DNA from: Methanobacteriota archaeon
GTDB taxonomy: Archaea; JAADCQ01; Methanopyri; Methanopyrales; Methanopyraceae
Assembly: GCA_027064305.1 (NCBI GenBank)
Contig: JAMOPY010000030.1
Span: 1-38,472, forward strand
Direction of reading: 5' to 3'
Length of the DNA stretch: 38,472 nucleotides
Part shown: positions 30,969 through 38,472 of the stretch, piece by piece
Layout of the letters: each line of letters opens with the position of its first letter
How positions within the stretch are numbered: position 1 is the stretch's first letter
Position numbers and translations under genes: made by a program
The notes under the pieces: generated by a model
What the model saw: the letters and a program-made list of their open reading frames with translations, nothing else
What the model was told of the DNA's origin: nothing
The model's database searches: none

Positions 30969-31229
30969 TTGCCCCGTCGGCTCGATCCCCGGAGCGTGGA
31001 AAAAATCCAGGAGGCGGCGTTGCGCGAGCTCTACCGGCTGATTCCCAAGCGGGACCTGGAGGACGTGGACGTACGCGTGGTGATCGACGGCGACGACGTG
31101 GACGTGCGCGTGGAGGTCACCGTGCACCCGCTGAGCGAGCTGTCCGACGGGGAAATCCAGGAGGCGGTGGAAAAAGCCGCGGAGGCCGCGATCCGGGCCG
31201 CGGACGAGCTGATGAAGGGCACCGATTAG
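30969..31229 (+). CDS. DUF3194 family protein
   Basis: 86 residues. Small archaeal protein that follows prefoldin beta in many euryarchaea. RSVEKIQEAALRELYRLIPKRDLEDVDVRVVIDG and the alternating Val/Asp strands followed by a helix match DUF3194. Function unknown. TTG start; its TAG overlaps the stop of the convergent gene at 31226, ending the superoperon. Confidence 0.82.
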   Translation: MPRRLDPRSVEKIQEAALRELYRLIPKRDLEDVDVRVVIDGDDVDVRVEVTVHPLSELSDGEIQEAVEKAAEAAIRAADELMKGTD

Positions 31230-31708
31230 GCGGCCGGGATCTTCGACGCGCCCCTCCTGCCGTTTTTCCCGATGCTGTAGAGGCCCACCAGGGCCGCGAT
31301 CAGCGCGCCCACCAACAGCTGAGCGTTCACGGTGCTACGCTCCGCCGTGTCCGGCTGGCGCAGCCGCTCCTTCAGCCCGCCCGCGGTCTTTTCACCCGTC
31401 TCCTCCCGCGGCTTCGATTCTCGCTTCTCCTCGGTCGTCCGGGTCGATCCCGCCCCCGCCTCGGACCGCACGCTCTCCTCCGACCGCTCGCTCACCTCCT
31501 CCGGACCGCTGGACCGCACCTCGACCCTCTTAACCTCACGCTTGGGCTCGGGGACCGTCGGCTTCACCGCCTCGCTGGGCGGGGTGTTAACCTCCGGCTG
31601 GGACGCGGGCGCGCCCTTACCGGCCTCCGTCGCGGCCGAGGTCACGTCCGCGCCCGCGGCCGGGCCGATGAGCCCGGCGAGCAGGCACAGGATGAGGGCC
31701 GGAACCAC
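31226..31708 (-). CDS. Secreted low-complexity protein with C-terminal membrane anchor
   Basis: 160 residues from GTG 31708, chosen because a signal peptide starts there (MVPALILCLLAGLIGPAAGA) and GGGGGTGG precedes it. The middle is disordered and rich in Glu, Ser, Thr, Pro, Arg and Lys, with repeated SEE/SEA/EKRESK patterns. A hydrophobic segment (LLVGALIAALVGLYSI) and basic tail (GKNGRRG) end the protein. Layout suggests an exported, membrane-anchored surface protein; family unknown. Immediately downstream of the YchF gene. Confidence 0.7.
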   Translation of the reverse strand: MVPALILCLLAGLIGPAAGADVTSAATEAGKGAPASQPEVNTPPSEAVKPTVPEPKREVKRVEVRSSGPEEVSERSEESVRSEAGAGSTRTTEEKRESKPREETGEKTAGGLKERLRQPDTAERSTVNAQLLVGALIAALVGLYSIGKNGRRGASKIPAA

Positions 31709-31730
31709 CAGCGGGGCCCACCCCCGAGGC

Positions 31731-32939
31731 TCACGAGGTCTGGATCTTGACCACGTCCCCGTGCTCGAGCTCGTAGTCCTCACCCACCACCTCTCGCGAT
31801 CCGTCCGGCCTCAGCACCACCGCCCTATTAAAACTCTGCCCGAGATCGGTGTGGATCTTGTAGGCCAGCTCGCGGACCGTGGTCCCCTTCCGCACCAGGA
31901 ACGCGTCCGGCAGCACCCGACCCTCCGAGTCCGAGAGCTTGCTCTCGTTCTCCACCGGGTAAACCAGGATCATCCCGGCCACGTCGAACACGGCCGTGTT
32001 GAGCGCCTCTTGGACGCCCGTCGATCCCCACCGCTCCAGCACCCGCTCCCGGATGAACTCCAGCGCCTCCCGCTGCCGGTCGCTGAGCTCGTCCTCCTTC
32101 AGGACCTCGAAGTCCCCCTCCCCGGGCAGGTACCGGATGAGCCCCCGCTCCGCCGCCCGACGGAGGGCCAGCTCGGCCTCCGCGCACGTGGGCACGACCG
32201 GGTACTCCACCTCGCGCTTCAACCGCTCGATGTACTCCTCCGCGCAGTCCACGTCCGCCTTGTTCGCCGCGATGACCATCGGCTTGTTCACCCGCCGGAT
32301 CTCCCGGGCGAACCGGCGCAGATCCTCCTCCGACCACTCCTCGAGGTTGTCCGGCACCCCCGACTCGTCCAGCGCCCGCTCCACGTCCTCCAGCGAGACC
32401 CCGATCCCCGCCAGCCGCTCCCGCAGCACCTCCGACACCGGCTTCTTCTCCAGGCTCGCCCGCTTCACCGTCCGGTCCCAGTCCCGCGACAGGATGCCCG
32501 CGATCCACTCGTCCAGCTCCCGCTCCAGGAACCGCACGTCCTCGACCGGGTCCCGCGAGCACGGCTCGCACGGGCGCCCCTCCTCGTCCGTCGCCCCCGC
32601 CGCGTCCACCACGTGAATCAGCACCGTCGCCTGCCGGAGATCGTCCAGGAACTGGTTCCCCAGCCCCCGACCCTCGTGCGCCCCCGGCACGAGGCCCGCC
32701 ACGTCGATCAGCTCCACCGGGACGAACCGGCGCCCGTCCACGCACTCGGAGTTGCGCGGGTCGCACTCGACCCCGAACCGCCGGCACGGGCACTCGTCCA
32801 CCACGTGCGCCACGCCCTTATTGGGGTCGACCGTGGTGAACGGGTAGTTACCCGTCTCCACCGGGGACAGCGTCGCGGCCGCGAAGAACGTGCTCTTGCC
32901 CACGTTCGGCTTCCCGACGATGCCCACCTGCACGCCCAA
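31731..32939 (-). CDS. YchF/OBG-type GTPase
   Basis: 402 residues. Translation-associated GTPase (archaeal COG0012-type). G1 loop is GIVGKPNVGKSTFFAAAT, G3 VELIDVAGLVPGAHEGRGLGNQFLDDLR, G4 ANKADVDC; a C-terminal TGS domain (about residues 335-400, AFLVRKGTTVRELAYKIH, RAVVLRPDGSREVVGEDYEL) binds ribosomes. TTG 32939 is used; GTG 32933 would drop two residues. A Cys-rich insertion (CPCRRFGVECDPRNSEC and EGRPCEPC) lies between G2 and the coiled part. Confidence 0.94.
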   Translation of the reverse strand: MGVQVGIVGKPNVGKSTFFAAATLSPVETGNYPFTTVDPNKGVAHVVDECPCRRFGVECDPRNSECVDGRRFVPVELIDVAGLVPGAHEGRGLGNQFLDDLRQATVLIHVVDAAGATDEEGRPCEPCSRDPVEDVRFLERELDEWIAGILSRDWDRTVKRASLEKKPVSEVLRERLAGIGVSLEDVERALDESGVPDNLEEWSEEDLRRFAREIRRVNKPMVIAANKADVDCAEEYIERLKREVEYPVVPTCAEAELALRRAAERGLIRYLPGEGDFEVLKEDELSDRQREALEFIRERVLERWGSTGVQEALNTAVFDVAGMILVYPVENESKLSDSEGRVLPDAFLVRKGTTVRELAYKIHTDLGQSFNRAVVLRPDGSREVVGEDYELEHGDVVKIQTS

Positions 32940-32964
32940 GACCGCTACCCTGGGGGCGTCGACG

Positions 32965-34032
32965 GTGCGCGTGCTAATAGCTTCAGGGGACGGTGGTCAC
33001 CTCACCCGGGCCGTGGCCCTCGCCGAGGAGCTCGAGGACCGGGGCCACGAGGTGGTCTTCGCCGTGAACGAGGACTCCGAGCAGGCCCGGGAGCGGCTGG
33101 ACCGGGCCGGCTTCCGGGAGCGCATCGGCCTACCGCGACCGCGCCGCGTCGGGGACCCCGCCTGGCGCGCCGCCCTCGGGGGCCTGCGCAACCTCCTGCG
33201 CGCCCGACGCGCGCTGGACCGGGTGAACCCGGACCTCGTGCTCTCCACCGGGGCCGGCGTGGCGATCGGACCCATGGTCGCCGGCAAGCTCCGCGGCCTG
33301 CCCGTCGCCCACTACGAGCCCACGGACGTCGTGTCCGTCTCCGGCCGCGTCGCCAAGTACTGCGCGGACCTCATCGGCGTGTGGGACCGGGACCTGAAGG
33401 AGTACTACGGGGACCGGGCCGTGGCCGTCGGCATCGTGCTCCCCAGGGCCTTCGACGAGGCGGACCCGGAGGAGGCCCGGGAGCGGTACGGCCTGGGCGA
33501 GCGGGTGCTGGTGTGGACGACCGGCTCCGGCGGGTACGAGCCCGCGCTGCGCGCGCTGATCACCTGCGCCGAGCAGGGGCTCCTCGAGGACTGGGACGTG
33601 GTGGTGAACACGGGGCGGGCCATGGACCCGGAGCGGCTGAGCCGGAAGCTGGAGGGCCGCTGCCGCCGGGCGGTCGTGCGCCGGTTCTTCCACGACTTCC
33701 CCGCCCTGCTCAAGGCGGCCCGGCTGGTCGTGTGCCTGGGCGGTGCCACCCCCGTCGAGGCGGCCGCGCTCGGGAAGCCGATCGTCGTCCTACCCCGCCG
33801 GGACGTCCTTCGGGACCACCAGTACGTGACGGCCAAGAAGCTCGAGCGGCTGGGCGTCGCCTTCGCGGCGGAGGACGCCGCGGACGAGGAGAGCGTCCTG
33901 CGGGCGGTTCGAAAGGCCCTGGAGGCGGGGGAGGAGCGGTGGCGGGAGATGGGCGAGCGGGGCCGGGAGCTGTTCGGGGGGAACGCCCGCGAAAGGTTCG
34001 TTAGCCTCTGCGAGAGGCTCGCGGCCGGATGA
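32965..34032 (+). CDS. MurG-like glycosyltransferase (GT28 type)
   Basis: 355 residues. GT-B fold similar to MurG/Alg13-14: N-terminal IASGDGGHLTRAVALAEELEDRGHEV acceptor loop; DLVLSTGAGVAIGP; and, at about residue 258, GGATPVEAAALGKPIVVLPRRDVLRDHQYVTAKKLERLGVA donor site. GTG 32965 follows GGGGGC. Methanopyrus walls contain pseudomurein, so a sugar transfer in wall or glycolipid synthesis is an attractive guess, but the acceptor is unknown. Upstream gene is divergent YchF. Confidence 0.83.
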   Translation: MRVLIASGDGGHLTRAVALAEELEDRGHEVVFAVNEDSEQARERLDRAGFRERIGLPRPRRVGDPAWRAALGGLRNLLRARRALDRVNPDLVLSTGAGVAIGPMVAGKLRGLPVAHYEPTDVVSVSGRVAKYCADLIGVWDRDLKEYYGDRAVAVGIVLPRAFDEADPEEARERYGLGERVLVWTTGSGGYEPALRALITCAEQGLLEDWDVVVNTGRAMDPERLSRKLEGRCRRAVVRRFFHDFPALLKAARLVVCLGGATPVEAAALGKPIVVLPRRDVLRDHQYVTAKKLERLGVAFAAEDAADEESVLRAVRKALEAGEERWREMGERGRELFGGNARERFVSLCERLAAG

Positions 34033-34086
34033 GGAGGTCTCCGCACGGCCGAGCCCGGGATGAGGAGCTCCCCCTTTGCCGACGCC

Positions 34087-34527
34087 TCAGACCTCGACGA
34101 CGCGCAGCCCCCGCTCCCTCAGCCGGTCCAGCAGCTCCCGACCCCGCTCACCGCCCACGACCTCGACCTGCACGTACCCCACGTCGAACCGGCCCTGGAC
34201 CCGCAGCCCCTCCCCCTGAAGGTCGAAGGAGAACGAGCGCACCCCGGTCTCGGCCGCGCAGGCGAGCACCTCCTCCGGAATGCTCGGGTCGTCGACGGTG
34301 GCGGAGAGCCGGGGCCGGTCGGAACCGAGCTCGACGATCACGCTAACCCTGGCGTCCTCGGCCTCGATCACGGCCCGGGCCTCGCGACGGTGCCGGGCGG
34401 TGACGCGCGCCTCGGCGCCCTCGAGGGCGTTGAGCGCGCACCTCAGGAGCCCGACCGCGTCCTGTCGCACGGGCCCGGGCACGTCCAGCTCGGTGAGGGT
34501 GAGCTCGAACTCGAGGGTCGCGTCCAC
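34087..34527 (-). CDS. Hypothetical protein
   Basis: 146 residues, GTG start with only a weak G-rich site. The Glu/Val/Arg alternation (LEFELTLTELDV, ARVTARHRREARAVIEAEDARVSVIVELG, LRVQGRFDVGYVQVEVVGG) suggests a beta-rich alpha/beta fold. No motif recognised. A plus-strand frame on the same DNA is Pro/Arg-rich and unconvincing. Downstream of the methyltransferase gene with 54 bases between. Confidence 0.6.
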   Translation of the reverse strand: MDATLEFELTLTELDVPGPVRQDAVGLLRCALNALEGAEARVTARHRREARAVIEAEDARVSVIVELGSDRPRLSATVDDPSIPEEVLACAAETGVRSFSFDLQGEGLRVQGRFDVGYVQVEVVGGERGRELLDRLRERGLRVVEV

Positions 34528-34581
34528 GGGGCCCCGATGACGAGGGAATCCCTTGGTGACCTTGTAATGATCGGTGGGGCC

Positions 34582-35559
34582 TTAGCCGAGGGGCTTGCGG
34601 AGCCGGGCGACGAAGAAGAGCTCCGTGCCGTGCCGGTGGGGGTAGAACCGGGCGCAGGCCTCCCGCACCTCCCGGTCCACGCCGGGTACCCGAAGCCCGG
34701 GCTCGGCCCAGTCGATGTCCACGGGCTCGGGCTCCAGGCCCAGCTCCTCGACCGCGTACTGCACGTTGAGCTCGTTCTCCTCCGGGGAGAACGTGCAGGT
34801 GGAGTAGACGAGGACGCCGCCCGGCTTGAGCACCTCGACGGCGGCCCGGAGGAGGCGCCGCTGCAGGCGGGCGCAGTGCTCGATGTCCTCGGGGTCCCGG
34901 CTGCGCCGCCGGCTGGGGTCCTTGTGGATGACGCCCTCGCCCGTGCACGGCACGTCCAGGAGCACGCGGTCGAACTCCCAGTCGGTTCGGGGCAGGTCGA
35001 GGGCGTTCATGCGCAGGGCGAGGCAGTTCGCCACGCGGCAGCGGTGCAGGTTGCTCTTCAGCTTGCGGACTCGGTCCGGGTCGACGTCGATGGCGATCAG
35101 CGTGCCCTCGTTGCGCATGAGCTGGGCGAGGTGCGTGGTCTTCCCGCCCGGGGCCGCGCACGCGTCGAGCACGCGCTCGCCGGGCCGCGGGTCGAGGACC
35201 ACGGGCGGGACCATCGAGGCCGCGTCCTGCGGCACGTAGTACCCGAGCATGTACTCGAGGGTGGCGCCCAGGGAGATGGGAGGCTCCTCCACCACCCAGA
35301 AGCCCTCGTCGATGGGCTCGGGACAGCGCTCCAGCCTGAAGCCGCGCTTCCCCTCGAGCTGCCTCCGCAGGTCCTCCGGGGTGACGAGGAGGGTGTTGGT
35401 GCGGAGGGCGGGGCGGACGTCGTCAAGGTGCTCCAGGAGCTCTCGGGTCTCCCGGCGCCCCAGGAACCGGAGGTACCGGGCGACCATGTAGGGGCGCAGG
35501 CCGTGCTCCTCGGCGAGGCGGCGGGCCCGCTCGTCCGGTTCGGGCAGGAACACGCGCAT
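34582..35559 (-). CDS. NOL1/NSUN-family RNA 5-methylcytosine methyltransferase
   Basis: 325 residues. SAM-binding motif LDACAAPGGKTTHLAQLM, IDVDPDRVRKLKSNL, LDVPCTGEGV (motif IV, catalytic-cycle Cys) and YSTCTFSPEENE (motif VI, nucleophile Cys) in order. Archaeal members methylate tRNA (aTrm4-like) or rRNA; the target is open. ATG 35559 lies seven bases after the hydrolase stop, so the pair may be an operon linking SAM use to removal of its product. Confidence 0.93.
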   Translation of the reverse strand: MRVFLPEPDERARRLAEEHGLRPYMVARYLRFLGRRETRELLEHLDDVRPALRTNTLLVTPEDLRRQLEGKRGFRLERCPEPIDEGFWVVEEPPISLGATLEYMLGYYVPQDAASMVPPVVLDPRPGERVLDACAAPGGKTTHLAQLMRNEGTLIAIDVDPDRVRKLKSNLHRCRVANCLALRMNALDLPRTDWEFDRVLLDVPCTGEGVIHKDPSRRRSRDPEDIEHCARLQRRLLRAAVEVLKPGGVLVYSTCTFSPEENELNVQYAVEELGLEPEPVDIDWAEPGLRVPGVDREVREACARFYPHRHGTELFFVARLRKPLG

Positions 35560-35566
35560 GGTCGGA

Positions 35567-36841
35567 TCACGTGCCCTCCTTCCAGCTCCTCAGGTACTCC
35601 CGCTGCTCCGGCGTGAGCTCCTCGAGCTCGACGCCCATCGACTCGAGCTTCAGCTCGGCGACCCGCCGGTCGATCTCGGACGGGACCTCGTACACGCCCG
35701 GCTCCATCGACTCGCCCTCCCGCGCCAGCCGCTCGACGGAGAGGGCCTGCAGGGCGAAGCTGATGTCCATGATCTCGATCGGGTGCCCCTCGCCCGCCGC
35801 GAGGTTCACGAGCCGGCCCTCCGCCACGAGGTAGATCCGGCGCCCGTCCGGCATGCGGTACTCCGTGACCAGCCCCCCGCGCCGCTCGACCTTCTCCTCG
35901 CAATGCTCCTCCAGGTACTCCTTGTCGATCTCCACGTCGAAGTGGCCGGCGTTGGCGAGGATGGCCCCGTCCTTCATCCGCTCGATGTGCTCGCCGCGGA
36001 TCACGTCCCGGTTGCCGGTCGCCGTGATGAAGATGTCCCCCTCCTCCGCCGCCCGGTCCATCGGCATGACCCGGAACCCGTCGAACACGGCCTCCATCGC
36101 CCGGATCGGGTCCACCTCCACCACGATCACGTCCGCGCCCAGACCCCGCGCCCGCCGCGCGATGCCCCGACCGCACCAGCCGTACCCGGCGACCACGACC
36201 GTCTTCCCCGCGATCAGCACGTTCGTCGCCCGCATCAGCCCGTCCAGCGCGCTCTGCCCCGTCCCGTACCGGTTGTCCATGAGGTACTTCGTCCGCGCGT
36301 CGTTCACCGCGATCACCGGGAACCTGAGCTTCCCGTCCCGGTGCATGGCCCGGAGCCGCTGCACGCCGGTCGTCGTCTCCTCCGTCGCCCCGATGATCCG
36401 ATCGGCCAGCTCCGGGTGCTCCAGGTGCACCCGGGTGATGCAGTCCGCCCCGTCGTCCACGAGGATATCCGGCTCGTGGCTCAGCACCCGGTCGATGTTC
36501 TCGTAGTACTCCTCCCGCGTCTCCCCGCGCCACGCGTACACGTGCACCCCCTCCTCCACCAGCGCCGCCGCCACCTCGTCCTTCGTCGACAGCGGGTTGC
36601 ACCCCGTGATCGCCACCTCCGCGCCGCCCGCCATCAGCGTCTCCACGAGAACCGCCGTCTTCGCCTCCAGGTGCAGGGTCATCCCCACCGTGAGCCCCTC
36701 CAGCGGCCGCTCCTCCTCGAAGCGCTCCCGGATGATCCGCAGCACGGGCATGTGCTCGCGGGCCCACTCGATCATGTCCCGACCCTTCGGCGCCAGGGAC
36801 GGGTCCCGGATCGCGTACTCACCCTCCTTCACCACGACCAC
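35567..36841 (-). CDS. ahcY: Adenosylhomocysteinase family (S-adenosyl- or S-inosyl-homocysteine hydrolase)
   Basis: 424 residues. NAD-dependent hydrolase that removes the product inhibitor of SAM methyltransferases. In the methanogen Methanocaldococcus jannaschii the enzyme acts on S-inosylhomocysteine after deamination, so the true substrate here is uncertain. Motifs: [60 protein letters not shown], the NAD loop [23 protein letters not shown], and [18 protein letters not shown] 36841. Confidence 0.94.
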   Translation of the reverse strand: MVVVKEGEYAIRDPSLAPKGRDMIEWAREHMPVLRIIRERFEEERPLEGLTVGMTLHLEAKTAVLVETLMAGGAEVAITGCNPLSTKDEVAAALVEEGVHVYAWRGETREEYYENIDRVLSHEPDILVDDGADCITRVHLEHPELADRIIGATEETTTGVQRLRAMHRDGKLRFPVIAVNDARTKYLMDNRYGTGQSALDGLMRATNVLIAGKTVVVAGYGWCGRGIARRARGLGADVIVVEVDPIRAMEAVFDGFRVMPMDRAAEEGDIFITATGNRDVIRGEHIERMKDGAILANAGHFDVEIDKEYLEEHCEEKVERRGGLVTEYRMPDGRRIYLVAEGRLVNLAAGEGHPIEIMDISFALQALSVERLAREGESMEPGVYEVPSEIDRRVAELKLESMGVELEELTPEQREYLRSWKEGT

Positions 36842-36860
36842 GCGCTCCCGCCCCCGAGAA

Positions 36861-36869
36861 ATTATAGCC
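36861..36869 (-). promoter_or_regulatory. TATA box of the ahcY-methyltransferase transcript
   Basis: On the minus strand GGCTATAAT is the clearest A/T-rich element upstream of ahcY. It is about 20-28 bases before GTG 36841, so the start would be leaderless or nearly so, although GGGGGCGGGAG also lies between. The remaining gap to the next gene (about 36870-37020) is GC-rich with no gene seen. Confidence 0.5.
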
Positions 36870-37021
36870 GGGACCGGGCCCGGCCGACCGGGGCCCCCGG
36901 CGGGGCGAGGCGGTATTCACCGCGCGATGAACCCCGCCGTCACGATCCCGGTACACCCCGCCCCGTCACGCCCGGGAGCAGGCCGCGACGCCGTCCGTGA
37001 CCGGGCGACCTGGCCGCCGGG

Positions 37022-37030
37022 TACATATTT
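37022..37030 (+). promoter_or_regulatory. TATA box of the secreted M14-like gene
   Basis: TACATATTT, 26-34 bases before ATG 37056, in GC-rich surroundings. GGGGGACGCGGG directly precedes the start codon. Confidence 0.5.
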
Positions 37031-37055
37031 CCTTGCGCACGACGGGGGACGCGGG

Positions 37056-38423
37056 ATGTCCCCTCGACCCACGACCCTCCTCGTCCCACTACTGACCGGA
37101 CTCCTCCTGGGAACGACCGGGGCGACCGCGCTGGAACAGGGCCACCTGAGGGAGACCTACACCGTCACGCTCAACGGCGTCACCTACCGGGTACCCGTCG
37201 ACTACTACGTCTGGAAGAACGGGGACGGACACTTCGTCTGGCTCTCCCTGGGCGTCCATCCGCTCGAGCATCAGGCCCACGAGTGCATGTTCCACGCCGC
37301 CCAGTGGTTCGTGCGGTACTCCGGCGAGTTCCGGGGCACGCTCATCGTCTCCTGGATCCGAATCCCCAAGGAGTACTACACGACCGGCGACCGACAGCGG
37401 GACTACCAGGTCTCCCGCGACCTGGGACAGCTGACGTTCTACCACCACGTGCTGCGCTACGTCCTGCACCCCGAGGAGCTGGGCCGGAAGGTGGGCGTGA
37501 GGCTCACCGGGCGCCCGGAACTCTTCCTCGACGTGCACGCCCACCGACCCTGGTGGGGCGCCTCGGAGTTCATCCTCATCCCGGCCGGCCCCGTCCACGG
37601 GAACGACAACCCGACCTCCTACCGCAAGGCCCTGCAGATCTGCGAGGCGCTGGCCGGCGTGATCGGCGCCAGCGTGGACCCGAACCAGAAGGGTACCTCA
37701 CCTCCCTGGGTCACCGCGCCCGTGGCCCGGGCCGGCATCCCGGCCGCCACCTTCGAGAACGGGTACTACTACCTCGAGCGCGAGATGCCGGCCAACTACG
37801 ACAACTACCGCACGGAGCTCGACAAGGCCCTGCTCGAGGCCCTGTACCTGTACGCGCTCGAGGGCGGCCGCGTGTCGCCCACGCCCGAGGGCTACCGGAA
37901 GCTCGCCCACTGGTACGAGGTCGCGGCCGGGGTCTGGGACCGAACGGCCCGATACCTGGAGCTCGCGGCCGACCAACACCCGGACTACGCGGACGTCCTC
38001 CGGCACCTGTCCGAGCTGGCGCGCCGCATCTCCTCCCTGCTCCGACGGATGTCGGACGAGTGCCGGCAGGTGGCGGCGCTGCTGGAGGCCGGTAACCGCC
38101 GGGAGGCGGCCCGGCTGGTCGACGACCGACTGCTCCCGGAGTACAACGAGGTCAGGCGGCTCTATGCCGAGTACATCGAAGGGTACCGGCGGATCCCGGT
38201 CCGCATCGTCGACGTCGTCCAGCCCCCGAGTAAAACCGAGCGTCCGTGGTGGGAGTGGGTCCTGGAGCAACCGTGGTTCCCGGTGGCGGCCACCGTGGGG
38301 GTGGGCGTGGGCGCCCTCGCGGTCGTGAAACTCGTAAAGACCGGCCCGATACCGATCCTGGGGCTGATAGCTTGCGCGGTGCCGCCGCTGCGGCGATCGT
38401 TGCGCTCCTGCTCGCGGCGCTGA
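37056..38423 (+). CDS. Secreted M14-like zinc hydrolase with C-terminal membrane anchor
   Basis: 455 residues. Signal peptide (about residues 1-25, MSPRPTTLLVPLLTGLLLG). The catalytic pattern of M14 carboxypeptidase/deacylase folds is present: H68-x-x-E71 in SLGVHPLEHQAHE, H161 in LFLDVHAHRPW and the likely catalytic E234 in GIPAATFENGYYY. A helical region (about 255-385) follows, then an acidic/aromatic WWEWVLEQPWF and a C-terminal hydrophobic anchor (VAATVGVGVGALAVVKLV). ATG 37056. Substrate unknown; a cell-surface peptidase or deacylase, perhaps acting on wall peptides, is inference. The family assignment rests on these motifs only. Confidence 0.65.
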   Translation: MSPRPTTLLVPLLTGLLLGTTGATALEQGHLRETYTVTLNGVTYRVPVDYYVWKNGDGHFVWLSLGVHPLEHQAHECMFHAAQWFVRYSGEFRGTLIVSWIRIPKEYYTTGDRQRDYQVSRDLGQLTFYHHVLRYVLHPEELGRKVGVRLTGRPELFLDVHAHRPWWGASEFILIPAGPVHGNDNPTSYRKALQICEALAGVIGASVDPNQKGTSPPWVTAPVARAGIPAATFENGYYYLEREMPANYDNYRTELDKALLEALYLYALEGGRVSPTPEGYRKLAHWYEVAAGVWDRTARYLELAADQHPDYADVLRHLSELARRISSLLRRMSDECRQVAALLEAGNRREAARLVDDRLLPEYNEVRRLYAEYIEGYRRIPVRIVDVVQPPSKTERPWWEWVLEQPWFPVAATVGVGVGALAVVKLVKTGPIPILGLIACAVPPLRRSLRSCSRR

Positions 38424-38472
38424 TCCCGGCCGAATCGCAGGTGCTGCCCCCGCCCCCTCCCGCACCGCCGGC
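38372..38472 (+). CDS. Start of a secreted Pro-rich protein (cut at right edge)
   Basis: Only 33 residues visible. TTG 38372 follows GGGGCTGAT and overlaps the end of the preceding gene by 52 bases. Translation gives a classic signal peptide (MRGAAAAAIVALLLAALIPAES) followed by a proline-rich run ([10 protein letters not shown]). Likely an exported partner or surface protein in the same transcript; nothing more can be said. Confidence 0.5.
   Translation, partial: MRGAAAAAIVALLLAALIPAESQVLPPPPPAPP

Noticed and set aside
34029-35616. Plus-strand open frames over the hypothetical and methyltransferase genes
   Set aside because: They are Pro/Arg/Gly-rich shadow frames created by high GC; the minus-strand frames carry clear methyltransferase motifs.
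1-38472. CRISPR arrays, insertion sequences, prophage or att sites
   Set aside because: No regularly spaced repeats, transposase or integrase genes were found; the repeat at the two tRNA genes has only two copies and behaves like a trailer signal, not an attachment site.

Overview
This is a very GC-rich, gene-dense archaeal chromosome segment. It carries archaeal/eukaryal-type ribosomal proteins (L3, L4, L23, L2, L15e, L37Ae, L44e, S27e), aIF2-alpha, the proteasome, exosome, RNase P, SBDS and KEOPS genes, and coenzyme M biosynthesis genes, so the host is a methanogen. Proteins are rich in Glu/Asp, start codons are very often GTG or TTG behind GGGGTGA-type ribosome binding sites, and both tRNA genes encode C instead of the universal U at position 8. 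C8 is the known hallmark of Methanopyrus kandleri, whose tRNAs are repaired by C-to-U editing. I infer a Methanopyrus-like hyperthermophilic methanogen; the species cannot be fixed from the sequence alone.

Layout. 1-3581 (minus): a GINS-like replication protein, then L44e, S27e, aIF2-alpha, Nop10, a PAC2-family protein and a truncated membrane protein. 3608-6558 (plus): L3-L4-L23-L2, the head of the S10 ribosomal cluster, which stops after L2. 6658-9224: a DJ-1/PfpI-like protein and a RuvC-like DUF460 protein, converging on a minus-strand MobA-like gene preceded by an HTH/zinc-ribbon protein. 10019-16918: a cation exchanger, a CAU tRNA (probably Ile2), two orphan helical proteins, trpA, a THUMP-SPOUT protein, an intron-containing tRNA-Met, a DUF763 protein, then UPF0200, UPF0201, an S4 RNA-binding protein and a tRNA endonuclease-like protein.

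16910-19827: a coenzyme M cluster, with ComA and ComD on the minus strand and ComE and ComC on the plus strand, diverging from one short promoter region; a leuA-type gene converges on it. 21391-31229: an HD hydrolase, then the archaeal exosome superoperon (L15e, dsRBD-like protein, Rpp30, Pop5, proteasome alpha, SBDS, M42 peptidase, Rrp4, Rrp41, Rrp42, L37Ae, RpoP, Brix, Pcc1, prefoldin beta, DUF3194). 31226-38472: an anchored low-complexity surface protein, YchF GTPase, a MurG-like glycosyltransferase, an unknown protein, a NOL1/NSUN methyltransferase, an adenosylhomocysteinase-family enzyme, a secreted M14-like zinc hydrolase and the start of another secreted protein.

The strongest observations are the C8 tRNAs, a 25-nt element repeated at nearly the same distance behind both tRNA genes, an EndA homologue lacking its catalytic triad beside an intron-bearing tRNA, a metallopeptidase inserted in the exosome operon, two genes that appear to start with CTG, and a DJ-1 relative that has lost its nucleophile. 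I did not find a wholly new defence or mobile system. No gap between genes exceeds about 215 bases.
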